Assembly: GCF_012516395.1 (NCBI RefSeq) | Contig: NZ_CP051206.1 | Coordinates: 4,779,334-4,843,333 of the forward strand | Length of the DNA stretch: 64,000 bases | Source: Dolichospermum flos-aquae CCAP 1403/13F | Lineage (GTDB): Bacteria; Cyanobacteriota; Cyanobacteriia; Cyanobacteriales; Nostocaceae | Direction of reading: 5' to 3' | Part shown: piece after piece, positions 14,566 through 22,865 of the stretch | Numbering within the stretch: the first letter of the stretch is position 1 | Layout: every line of letters starts with the position of its first letter | Position numbers and translations under genes: made by a program | Notes under the pieces: model-generated | Databases searched by the model: none | What the model saw: the letters and a program-made list of their open reading frames with translations, nothing else | What the model was told of the DNA's origin: nothing

Positions 14566-17500
14566 ATGTCTAAATTCCATCCAAATCCTTACATAGTAGG
14601 TAAACCAATTGAAGATCCAGAAAGATTTTTTGGACGCGAAGATTTGTTTGGTACTATTAATGATAGTCTTCAAGGAAATGCACAAATAATTTTATTATAT
14701 GGTCAACGAAGGATTGGCAAATCATCTGTACTCAAACAAATTCCTAAAAAATTGAGTACAGATGAATTTGTTTTTGTTGATTTTGATTTTCTACCCACAG
14801 TAAAATTGTCTAATTCGGAAATTTTACATTCAATTGCAACTAAAATTAAAGATAAACTAGAAACAAACGATAAAATTTTAACCCATTTTGCGAAGAATGT
14901 AGAAACCAATCTTGAAAGTTTTTCTCGTTATTTTCTACCAGAAGTTTATAAACATTTAGGTACTAAAAAATTGGTTCTGCTGTGGGATGAATTTGATGTT
15001 TTGACTGAAAGAGATCCTGGATTAGATGAAGATAGTAGGAATTTTTGTGATTATATTATAAAGCTATTGGAAAAAAATAATAACTTATTTATTATCCCTG
15101 TCGTGGGAAGACACATCTCAAAATTGCCAAAATTAAGTTCTTTATTAGGGAAAGCACCAAATATAGAAATTGGTTTATTGGATAAAAATCATACTAAAGA
15201 ATTAATTGTTAAACCCGCTGAGAGATTTTCAATATATGAAGAAGAAGCAATAGAAGAAATTTTCAATTTATCCGCAGGACATCCTTTTGTTACCCAGTGT
15301 ATATGTTCTGCCATTTATAATCTAGCACGCGATCGCTATAATCAAAAAAATGTGCTTCCCCAGAGTATAAATGGTCATGATGTTGAAAGTATCGTAGATA
15401 AAGCAATTATATTAGCTGAAGCTGGTTTAGATGGGTCCTGGGGGGGATTAACTACTGAGCAGCAAGTTATTTTTGCAGCAGCAGCAGAGGCTCGAAATAT
15501 AGCTATTCAAGAAAATGAACCTCCCCAGCTAATGCTATTAAGAAGCCATGGAATAGCAACAGAATATTTGAAAAAAGCAGACGAACAATTACATAAATAT
15601 GGTTTTTTAGATAATAACAGGGTTAAGGTAGAATTTGTCCGTCGTTGGTTGGTGAAAAGTCATCAGCTAAAAGAGGAAATTAGCAATTTAGAGACAGTTA
15701 AACAAGAAAATGTTAATAAGCTCTTGTCAGTAGCAGATGATTTGCGAGAACATGATGATACACGGGCAGTGCAAACTTATGAACTGGCTTTAAAGCTTAA
15801 TCCTAATAACTTTAAAACTGTAACATCTTTGGCTGACGAATATTTAAAGATTGAAGAACTTAATAAAGCCTGTGAATATTACAAACAAGCCTATCAATTC
15901 TATTCTTTTATCGGAAATATAAATAAACAAGAGTCTGTTTTACAGCCTTTATTAACTGTAGCTGAAAAATACTCAAAGGCAGAAAATTTTGAGCAAGCCT
16001 TGGAAATTTACAGACTAGCTGACGAAATTGATAGAGAAAGTAGCAAAGATGGTTTTTTACAGACAATAGAAAATTATGTCCATAAATTGATAATGGCAGA
16101 AGAATTGATTAAAGCAACAGAACAATGTCAATCAGGGTTAGAAATTGATCCAAACAGAATATTTTTTAAACAAAGATTAAAAGAAATTGAAGCCCGTGAG
16201 TCTAACACTAATCTTAACGTTGCAGCTAAACCTTTAAATAAAAAACCTTCTACAATCATGCTCAAATGGCTCAATCGTAGTTCAATACTCAGAGCATCTC
16301 TAGGATTAGCTGGAATTGTAGTTATTGGTGCAGGGATTTCTCAAGTTTTCAGAACTTGTCCAACAGGTGAAAGAAAGGAATTAGGTGTTTTTTGTGTAGT
16401 AGATAATAGTAGAATTAGTCGAGGCGATCGCACTTTTTCCCCTGAAACTACTAATATCCCCCGTGACAAAGGTATTCAAGCCCTTAAAAAAGGTGATTAT
16501 CCACAAGCTGCTAATCTATTTAAACAAGCTATCAAAGCCAAACAAAATGACCCAGAAGTGCTTATTTATTATAATAATGCCCTAGCTCGTCAACAAGGTT
16601 CTCCGTTTACATTAGCAGTAGTTGTGCCGTTAGATAAAGACCAAGATGATAGAAATGATGCCCAAGAAATATTACGTGGGGTAGCCCAAGCACAAAACAA
16701 ATTTAATAGTAATAAGGGCTTAAACGGCAGATTACTAGAGATTGTGATTGCTAATGATAGCAACACAGAAAAGGCTAAAGAAGTAGCACAATCGCTTATC
16801 AAAGATTCTTCAATACTGGGAGTAATTGGTCATAATTCTAGTGATGATACCAAGGCTGCATTACCAGAATATGCAAAGGCAAAATTGGCGGTTATTTCGC
16901 CCACTAGCACTAGCATTTTACTAAATAATCCAGTTTTCTTTAGAGCAGTTTATTCTGATGAAAGTGCGGGAAAAACACTTGCTGAATACACTTATAAAAT
17001 TCTGAAATTGAAAAAAGCAGTAGTCTTTGGCAATCCCAATAGTCCATATAGTAACAGCATCAGAGAGGTATTCACAAATCAATTTGAAAAACTAGGCAGT
17101 GAGGTGGTTCATAAACCCCTAATTGATTTAACTGCTCCTACATTTGATGCAGAGAAAGAAGTTGCTAAAAGCGTCTATAGTAATAAAGCAGAAGCAGCAT
17201 TGTTGTTTCCAGATACACGAAGCACTAAGATTGCTCTCAAGATTGCTATAGAAACTACCAAAAGAAACGAAACACTCAAAAGCAAAAATCCACCAAGACC
17301 AGAATTAAAAATGTTAGCTGGAGATACTCTTTATAATAATGAAACCTTAACCAGCGGTGGGAAAAATGTAGAGGGTTTAATTATTGCAATACCCTGGTTT
17401 AGAGAAACACCACAAGCTCAATCTTTTGCCAAAAAAGCAGAGCAGCAGTGGGGAGGAGGTATTAGTTGGCGAACTGCGACCAGCTTTGATGCAACCCAGG

Positions 17501-17694
17501 CTTTGATTAAAGCCTTATCTAATAATCCATCTCGTAGTACAGTATTAGGAAGACTGGAAAATGTCAGTCTTTCCGCAAATGAAACTTCGGGCGATCCTCT
17601 CAAGTTTACACCAGAAAGGGAGCGTGAAGGTCAATCTATTCTTTTACAAATTAAAGGGGGTAAATTTATGCCAATTGATTCAGTAAAGCCATGA
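14566..17694 (+). CDS. Transmembrane receptor-like fusion: NTPase + TPR + TM + periplasmic ligand-binding domain
   Basis: 1042 residues in clear segments. Residues 1-370 are a STAND/archaeal-ATPase-like NTPase: Walker A GQRRIGKSS (46-54), Walker B LVLLWDEFD (136-144), GHP 238-240, and a winged-helix end. Residues 385-545 are TPR helices (AVQTYELALKLNPNN, ALEIYRLADEID). One membrane helix lies at about 577-595. Next comes a paired-Cys motif CPTGERKELGVFC (598-610), a short TPR-like unit (632-675), and a type I periplasmic binding domain (about 680-1035; LAVVVPLD, VIGHNSSDDT, AVISPTSTSILL, FRAVYSDESAGKTLAEY). The layout implies ligand sensing outside the cytoplasm and NTPase output inside. A transport role is unlikely because no permease is fused or adjacent. 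Confidence 0.85.
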   Translation: MSKFHPNPYIVGKPIEDPERFFGREDLFGTINDSLQGNAQIILLYGQRRIGKSSVLKQIPKKLSTDEFVFVDFDFLPTVKLSNSEILHSIATKIKDKLETNDKILTHFAKNVETNLESFSRYFLPEVYKHLGTKKLVLLWDEFDVLTERDPGLDEDSRNFCDYIIKLLEKNNNLFIIPVVGRHISKLPKLSSLLGKAPNIEIGLLDKNHTKELIVKPAERFSIYEEEAIEEIFNLSAGHPFVTQCICSAIYNLARDRYNQKNVLPQSINGHDVESIVDKAIILAEAGLDGSWGGLTTEQQVIFAAAAEARNIAIQENEPPQLMLLRSHGIATEYLKKADEQLHKYGFLDNNRVKVEFVRRWLVKSHQLKEEISNLETVKQENVNKLLSVADDLREHDDTRAVQTYELALKLNPNNFKTVTSLADEYLKIEELNKACEYYKQAYQFYSFIGNINKQESVLQPLLTVAEKYSKAENFEQALEIYRLADEIDRESSKDGFLQTIENYVHKLIMAEELIKATEQCQSGLEIDPNRIFFKQRLKEIEARESNTNLNVAAKPLNKKPSTIMLKWLNRSSILRASLGLAGIVVIGAGISQVFRTCPTGERKELGVFCVVDNSRISRGDRTFSPETTNIPRDKGIQALKKGDYPQAANLFKQAIKAKQNDPEVLIYYNNALARQQGSPFTLAVVVPLDKDQDDRNDAQEILRGVAQAQNKFNSNKGLNGRLLEIVIANDSNTEKAKEVAQSLIKDSSILGVIGHNSSDDTKAALPEYAKAKLAVISPTSTSILLNNPVFFRAVYSDESAGKTLAEYTYKILKLKKAVVFGNPNSPYSNSIREVFTNQFEKLGSEVVHKPLIDLTAPTFDAEKEVAKSVYSNKAEAALLFPDTRSTKIALKIAIETTKRNETLKSKNPPRPELKMLAGDTLYNNETLTSGGKNVEGLIIAIPWFRETPQAQSFAKKAEQQWGGGISWRTATSFDATQALIKALSNNPSRSTVLGRLENVSLSANETSGDPLKFTPEREREGQSILLQIKGGKFMPIDSVKP

Positions 17695-17737
17695 GTTTTG
17701 ACGATGAAATTAATACTTTTAGAGGTACTATGAAACT

Positions 17738-20443
17738 ATGATTAATTCTCCTAAGTTTAGACAGAATCCCTATATTATTGGTCGTCCCGTTAACCGTGAG
17801 TTGTTTTTTGGGAGAGAAAGCCTATTTTCGTCTATTCAAAATAATATTCAAGACAATCGAAATATCATCTTGTTACATGGTCAGCGACGCATTGGTAAAT
17901 CATCTGTCATGAAGAATATTCCTGATAAATGTAATGATTTGAATAAGTCTGTTTTTGTTGCATTTAATTTACAATCCTATAGTCAAGAATCCCTGAGTAC
18001 AATTTTAGCAGATTTAGCTAAGGAGATAGTTAGTGAGTTGGATGATAAAAATATTAAAGTCCCAGAAATTATAGAGTTAGAATCAGATTCTGAAATTTTT
18101 TCTAATGAATTTTTACCGCGAGTATATAAATTATTAGAAAACAAAAATAAGGAAAATTTAGTATTGCTACTTGATGAATTTGATGCTTTAATGAATGGTA
18201 ATAATTCAGGAAAGCAGGTTTGTGAATATTTATCTTCTCTTACTAAGAGTAATAAAAAATTATTTTTAATTTTAATTTTCCTAACAGAATCATTAGTAGA
18301 TAAAGAAAAGCAAAAAGAGGCATTTAAATTTAAAATAATTAAGATGTTTAAGCCTAGTTCAGAACTAGAAATTGTGCCATTGGATGAAGAAAGTACAAAA
18401 AAATTAATTATTAACCCAGCAAAAGATATCCTTGAATATGAAGAAGATGCGATCAAAGAAATTCTTGATCTATCAGCAGGACACCCTTACTTTACCCAAG
18501 CGATATGTTTTAGTATTTTTGGGAAAGCGCGAGAGGAGAATAAGTGGACAGTTAGTAGTGAAGATGTAAAACTCATTATTAACAAAGCAATTGAATTAGC
18601 TGAGGCTGGTTTAACATGGTTTTGGGAAGGATTTTCGATTTTAGAAAAAGTTGTGTTTGCAGCGATAGCAGAAGCGCAAGAAAATTCAAATGATTATGTT
18701 GAATTAATAAAAAAATATAGACCTGAAACAGAAAATAAATTAATTACAGAAACAACACAAAGTCTCAGAAATAATGGGTTTTTAGATGAAATAAAAGAGA
18801 AAGTCAAAATAGAATTTGTCCGGCTCTGGATCATACAACGTCACCCACTCAGCGAAGAAATTCATGAGTTAGATAAAATTGAGCAAAAAAAAAGTCCTAG
18901 TAATAGTAATATAATTCCAGATTCAAACACTGTTGAGAGCGATTCTACACTTGAGAGTGATATTAATTTACATCAATCAAGTGAAGTTAATATTCCAGAT
19001 ATTCGTGCAAAATCCAATTTGATTATTTTAACTGCAATAGCATCTGTTGTTTTTATTATTTCTAGTATTATAGTAGCTAGTATTTCTCGCGGATCTAAAG
19101 ACTGCGAACCAGGTAAACGAAAGGAATTAGGTGTTTTTTGTGTAGGAGACAATAGTATAATTAATAGTAGAATTAGTCGAGGCGATCGCACTTTATTCCC
19201 TGAGATTAATAATATCTTTCGTGATAAAGGCATTCAAGCCTTCCAACAAGGTAATTATCCAGAAGCAACTACATTATTTCAACAAGCTGTAAAAGCTAAT
19301 CGTTATGATCCAGAAGTGCTAATTTATTATAATAATTCCCTGGCTCGTCAACAAGGTTCTCCGCTTACATTAGCAGTGGTTGTACCATTGGATAAAAGCA
19401 CGATTACTGATACTGCTAAAGAAATATTACGTGGAGTAGCCCAAACACAAAACCAATTTAATAAAAATAAAGGCTTAAACGGCAGATTACTAGAAATTGT
19501 GATTGCTAATGACAGCAATACAGAAAAAGCCAAAGAAGTAGCACAAGAACTCATCAAAGATTCTTCAATACTGGGAGTCATTGGACATATTTCTAGTGAT
19601 GCTACTAAGATGGCATTACCAGAATATGAAAAAGCCAAATTAGCAGTTATTTCCCCTACTAGCACTAGCATTTTATTGAACAATCCAGTTTTCTTCAGAG
19701 CAGTTTCTTCTGATGAAAGTGCCGGTAAAAAACTTGCTGAATATACTTATAAAAGTCTGAAATTAAAAAAAGCAGTAATTTTTGCTAACCCAACTAACTC
19801 ATATAGTAATAGTATCAGAGAGATATTTACAAATCAATTTGAGAAACTAGGGGGTGAGGTGGTTCATAAACCCCTAATTGATGTAACTACCCCTACATTT
19901 GATGCAGAGAAAGAAGTTGCTAAAAGTGTCTATGGTGATAAAGCAGAAGCAGCGTTGTTGTTTCCAGATACACAAAGCACTGAGATTGCTCTCAATGTTG
20001 CGAAAGAAATTACCAAAATAAACGAAACACTTAGAACTCAAAATCCACCAAGACGAGAATTAAAAATGTTAGGTGGAGATAATCTTTATCAGGGTGAAAT
20101 CTTAAACAGTGGAGGGAAAAATGTAGAGGGTTTAATCATTGCAGTACCCTGGTTTAGAGAAACATCACAAGCTCAATTTTTTGCCAAAAAATCAGATAAG
20201 CAGTGGGGAGGAGCTATTAGTTGGCGAACTGCAACTAGCTTTGATGCAACTTGGGCTTTGATTAAAGCTTTATCTAATAATCCATCTCGTAGTACAGTAT
20301 TAGAAGGATTGGCAAATGTCAGTCTTTCCCCAAATGAAACATCAGGCTATCCACTCCAGTTTACACCAGAAAGGGAGCGAAACGGTCAATCTATTCTTTT
20401 ACAAATTAAGGGGCGTAAATTTACTATAATTCCCAATAATTAA
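17738..20443 (+). CDS. Paralogous NTPase + TM + periplasmic ligand-binding fusion (no TPR)
   Basis: 901 residues, a paralogue of the preceding gene, 43 bases downstream. The NTPase (1-375) has Walker A GQRRIGKSS (48-56), Walker B LVLLLDEFD (141-149) and GHP at 248-250. A Ser/Asn-rich linker (385-425) replaces the TPR region. The membrane helix is at about 427-448 and the paired-Cys motif CEPGKRKELGVFC at 456-468. A type I periplasmic binding domain fills 540-895, much more similar to its neighbour than the NTPase part is. The uneven similarity suggests duplication followed by exchange or stronger constraint on the sensor half. The reading frame is intact. Confidence 0.85.
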   Translation: MINSPKFRQNPYIIGRPVNRELFFGRESLFSSIQNNIQDNRNIILLHGQRRIGKSSVMKNIPDKCNDLNKSVFVAFNLQSYSQESLSTILADLAKEIVSELDDKNIKVPEIIELESDSEIFSNEFLPRVYKLLENKNKENLVLLLDEFDALMNGNNSGKQVCEYLSSLTKSNKKLFLILIFLTESLVDKEKQKEAFKFKIIKMFKPSSELEIVPLDEESTKKLIINPAKDILEYEEDAIKEILDLSAGHPYFTQAICFSIFGKAREENKWTVSSEDVKLIINKAIELAEAGLTWFWEGFSILEKVVFAAIAEAQENSNDYVELIKKYRPETENKLITETTQSLRNNGFLDEIKEKVKIEFVRLWIIQRHPLSEEIHELDKIEQKKSPSNSNIIPDSNTVESDSTLESDINLHQSSEVNIPDIRAKSNLIILTAIASVVFIISSIIVASISRGSKDCEPGKRKELGVFCVGDNSIINSRISRGDRTLFPEINNIFRDKGIQAFQQGNYPEATTLFQQAVKANRYDPEVLIYYNNSLARQQGSPLTLAVVVPLDKSTITDTAKEILRGVAQTQNQFNKNKGLNGRLLEIVIANDSNTEKAKEVAQELIKDSSILGVIGHISSDATKMALPEYEKAKLAVISPTSTSILLNNPVFFRAVSSDESAGKKLAEYTYKSLKLKKAVIFANPTNSYSNSIREIFTNQFEKLGGEVVHKPLIDVTTPTFDAEKEVAKSVYGDKAEAALLFPDTQSTEIALNVAKEITKINETLRTQNPPRRELKMLGGDNLYQGEILNSGGKNVEGLIIAVPWFRETSQAQFFAKKSDKQWGGAISWRTATSFDATWALIKALSNNPSRSTVLEGLANVSLSPNETSGYPLQFTPERERNGQSILLQIKGRKFTIIPNN

Positions 20444-20466
20444 ATTAGGTTGTATACAAAAATTAT

Positions 20467-20724
20467 ATGTCCCAATCTATCGCTGTCACCGTTAAGTTAT
20501 TTGCTGTTTATCAAGAAGCTTTTGATGTGTCCGAACTAGTGTTAGATTTTCCTGATGGTACACCAGTTCAAGCGGTGTGCGATCGCCTAATTTCCGAACA
20601 CCCAAAATTAAGCAAATGGCGAGAAATAACCCGCTTTGGCGTGAATTTACAATTTGTTGCACCAGATACTATTCTCCAAAATGGTGATGAGGTGGTTTTA
20701 ATTCCCCCAGTCAATGGTGGTTAA
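20467..20724 (+). CDS. MoaD/ThiS-family ubiquitin-like sulfur carrier
   Basis: An 85-residue beta-grasp protein ending in the required Gly-Gly (PPVNGG). It has VKLFAVYQEAF at the start, LDFPDGTPVQAVCDRL and LQNGDEVVLIPPVNGG. This is the pattern of the small subunit of molybdopterin synthase (MoaD), where the C-terminal Gly is thiocarboxylated and donates sulfur. No MoaE or MoeB gene is next to it. It begins 23 bases after the receptor-like gene and could be co-transcribed, but a functional link is not implied. Other MoaD-like carriers are the alternative. Confidence 0.85.
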   Translation: MSQSIAVTVKLFAVYQEAFDVSELVLDFPDGTPVQAVCDRLISEHPKLSKWREITRFGVNLQFVAPDTILQNGDEVVLIPPVNGG

Positions 20725-20761
20725 TGAGGATATATTCAAAGCCATTAAAAAGAAATTAAAG

Positions 20762-21169
20762 ATGATTAAGTTAATTTTTACAACAATTTTCATAGTTTTC
20801 CTCACAGCTTGTACTACTATTGCCTTATCTCCAACACCGGAATTAGTGCAAAAAGCGATCGCCCTGCAACTAGAACAAACCCAACAGCAACTTAACCAAC
20901 AGCTAGATCTAAACTTCCAAAAGTTTAATATTCAGCGCATATCTATTACTCAACAACAACCCCTCACCATTGAAAATTTACCAGCTTATCGAGTACAGGG
21001 AAATTACGACTTTACCGTAAAACTACCAAAACGCAGTTTTAAACAACTTGAAAAACCCTTTGAAGTCTACCTACAAATTCAAAAAGAAGGGAAAAGTTGG
21101 CGGTTATTAATACCAGAAAAAAACCGTCAAGATCCTCAATCAAAATGGCAGAGTTACTTAATTCTTTAA
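20762..21169 (+). CDS. Small lipoprotein, unknown function
   Basis: 135 residues from the ATG at 20762. That start gives a proper lipoprotein signal: MIKLIFTTIFIVFLTAC with the lipobox FLTAC (Cys17). An earlier in-frame start at 20714 overlaps moaD and would bury the signal, so it was not chosen. The mature part is Gln-rich at first (QLEQTQQQLNQQLDLNFQKF) and then beta-rich (YRVQGNYDFTVKLPKRSFKQ, FEVYLQIQKEGKSWRLLIPE). No family recognised; it resembles small conserved cyanobacterial lipoproteins facing the periplasm. Confidence 0.7.
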   Translation: MIKLIFTTIFIVFLTACTTIALSPTPELVQKAIALQLEQTQQQLNQQLDLNFQKFNIQRISITQQQPLTIENLPAYRVQGNYDFTVKLPKRSFKQLEKPFEVYLQIQKEGKSWRLLIPEKNRQDPQSKWQSYLIL

Positions 21170-21774
21170 TGGAACGAGTTACAATTATGATAGTTATCTT
21201 ATCAAAAAGATAAAATAATTTTATAACTTGACATAACTTATCTGTACCAAAATAAATGTACATAGCTGATATAATTAAAATCCTAACCTCATCAAAAATC
21301 GGCGTTGCTGATAGCCTGCGTGGCGATAGCCATATTGAGGTATGAGAGGGTGTTTGAAAAGTTATGGTTGATGTATCAAATATTTTTTACCCCACCCTAA
21401 CCCTCCCCTTGTAAAGGGGAGGGAACTGGATTTTTATTGTTTCCCCCCTTTACAAGGGGGGACTAAGGGGGGTAGCAATGTGATGAAAATTACGGAATAC
21501 CACTTTTCAAACATCCTCTGAAACTAAAAACTCAAAATCTAAAACTTTGCGTCTTTGCTCCTTTGCGACTTTGCGCGAAACAAAATCCATACCGCCATTA
21601 TGCAACGCCCAAAAATATATCAATCTCAGATTCAACCTGTGATATATGCTGGTTTAAGGTTAGACTCTAAATATATAGGAAAAAAATACTTCTTTCCTTA
21701 ATTATTGTAAAATTCACTTAACAAACAAAGATTCAGTTTGAACAAGTGTCATCTAATACAAAGGAGAAATAAAA
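21170..21774. other. Gene-free gap with a miniature element
   Basis: It holds a palindrome-rich segment (GATAGCCTGCGTGGCGATAGCC, around 21310), the 173-bp element at 21346-21518, and a CTTTGCG-type simple repeat near 21545. The last 100 bases should contain the promoter of the gene at 21775. No credible gene. Confidence 0.6.
21346..21518. mobile_element. ~170-bp MITE with TNA target duplication, copy 1
   Basis: Ends GAGGGTGTTTGAAAAGT and ACTTTTCAAACATCCTC form 17-bp inverted repeats with one mismatch. The flanks are TGA on both sides (21343-21345, 21519-21521). The centre holds CCCTCCCC/GGGGAGGG and CCCCTT/AAGGGG palindromes. No coding capacity. A near-identical copy with its own flanking duplication (TAA) is at 30751-30919. 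The 3-bp TNA duplication matches the IS1031 group of the IS5 family. Confidence 0.85.
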
Positions 21775-22080
21775 ATGACAGAAAATAATCAGGATAATAT
21801 CAGTAATACTGAAGAAACTTCTCAAGGAACAATCATAGTTGCTGGAATGCGTCCCATTACCACCGGGACATTACAAGTAGTTGATACCTTCAACTCTATG
21901 GGAATTCGTCCCATAGGTGCAAACACATTCCAAGTAGTTGATAGTATTAACTTGTCTGGTATTCGTCCCATTGGTTCTAGTGCCTTGGTAGTTTCTGACA
22001 ACTATTCTGTCTTCGGAAATCGGCCAATAGCGCCAAATACCTTCGATGACTCCGAACTTTTGATGGGTTTTCTAGACTAA
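21775..22080 (+). CDS. Small protein with four 19-residue repeats
   Basis: 101 residues, preceded by a strong ribosome-binding site (AAAGGAGAAATAAAA). After an acidic/polar leader of about 20 residues, the motif (G)xRPI occurs at 26, 45, 64 and 83, exactly every 19 residues, in units like GIRPIGANTFQVVDSINLS. It ends with an acidic tail DDSELLMGFLD. There is no Cys, no signal peptide and no membrane segment. The regular period suggests a stacked beta-solenoid-like or modular binding protein. Not recognised as a named family; a peptide-precursor role was considered, but no maturation gene is nearby. Confidence 0.8.
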   Translation: MTENNQDNISNTEETSQGTIIVAGMRPITTGTLQVVDTFNSMGIRPIGANTFQVVDSINLSGIRPIGSSALVVSDNYSVFGNRPIAPNTFDDSELLMGFLD

Positions 22081-22151
22081 TTACATTTCCAATATTTTCA
22101 TCATATCAAATTCAACCTGGTTTTATGAATAAACTAGGTTGTTTTATTAGA

Positions 22152-22197
<46 letters not shown>

Positions 22198-22356
22198 AGA
22201 AGAATTAGAAGGAGATAAGAATAGTCTCAAATCTGGGAAAATGATAGCTAAATGAATAGTTTCAAAGTTTATTCCTTGCACATTATTCACATTTTATCCT
22301 TCTCAATTCATTGATTTATTTATCAAGGTTTTAGGTTTATTAAGCAAACCATAATT

Positions 22357-22848
22357 ATGGCAAAACATCCAATTTTATCAACATCTTTAAACTTTCACGA
22401 AGATTATCCATGTCCAGTATGTCACGTGGGTAAAATTTCGCAAATGTTGATGATGGAAACTATGTGTTGTGATTTTTGTAATGAAATATTTACAGTTAAC
22501 TTAGAATTACAACAAGTTAAAATGCCTTCTAGAGAACCACCTTTAGTTTGGAATTGGAATGGATTAAGGTGGACCCAAGCACGATTAGGAAATGTGGAAT
22601 TAGGTTGGGGTTATGGTTTGTCCGCAATTGCTTTTATTATTTTACCGACTACCTTAATAGGAATTACAGCCTATTATTTTCCTCCTCATTCTCATGTTCC
22701 GCTTTCATGGATTCCATTTATTTGGACTGTGCTAACTTTTTTATCACACTTAGGAATTATTGTGTGGATTTTTATTGAAGTTTATCAGCTTCCCATTATC
22801 GCATATTTGCGAGCTATTACCCGTTGGCAAAATAGACTAGTTAGGTAG
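22357..22848 (+). CDS. Zinc-ribbon membrane protein
   Basis: 163 residues. The N-terminal part has two Cys pairs, CPVC (residue 19 onward) and CDFC about 20 residues later after MMETMC, which form a likely zinc ribbon. A Trp-rich linker follows (PPLVWNWNGLRWTQ), then two hydrophobic helices (LSAIAFIILPTTLIGITAYYF and IPFIWTVLTFLSHLGIIVWIF). The C-terminus is basic (RAITRWQNRLVR). Conserved unknown cyanobacterial type; a membrane-bound metal- or nucleic-acid-related role is only a guess. Confidence 0.8.
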   Translation: MAKHPILSTSLNFHEDYPCPVCHVGKISQMLMMETMCCDFCNEIFTVNLELQQVKMPSREPPLVWNWNGLRWTQARLGNVELGWGYGLSAIAFIILPTTLIGITAYYFPPHSHVPLSWIPFIWTVLTFLSHLGIIVWIFIEVYQLPIIAYLRAITRWQNRLVR

Positions 22849-22865
22849 AAAAGTTCTGACTCCTA

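Noticed and set aside
14566-17694. ABC-transporter substrate-binding protein as the sole function
   Set aside because: The N-terminal NTPase and TPR region and the single membrane helix do not fit a transporter component, and no permease or importer ATPase is near.
17983-18456. 157-codon minus-strand frame inside the second receptor gene
   Set aside because: Antisense shadow of an AT-rich coding region; composition is Ser/Leu/Asn-rich without domains.
21601-21720. 37-codon frame starting MQRPKIYQSQ
   Set aside because: Too short, no ribosome-binding site, lies in a repeat-rich gap.
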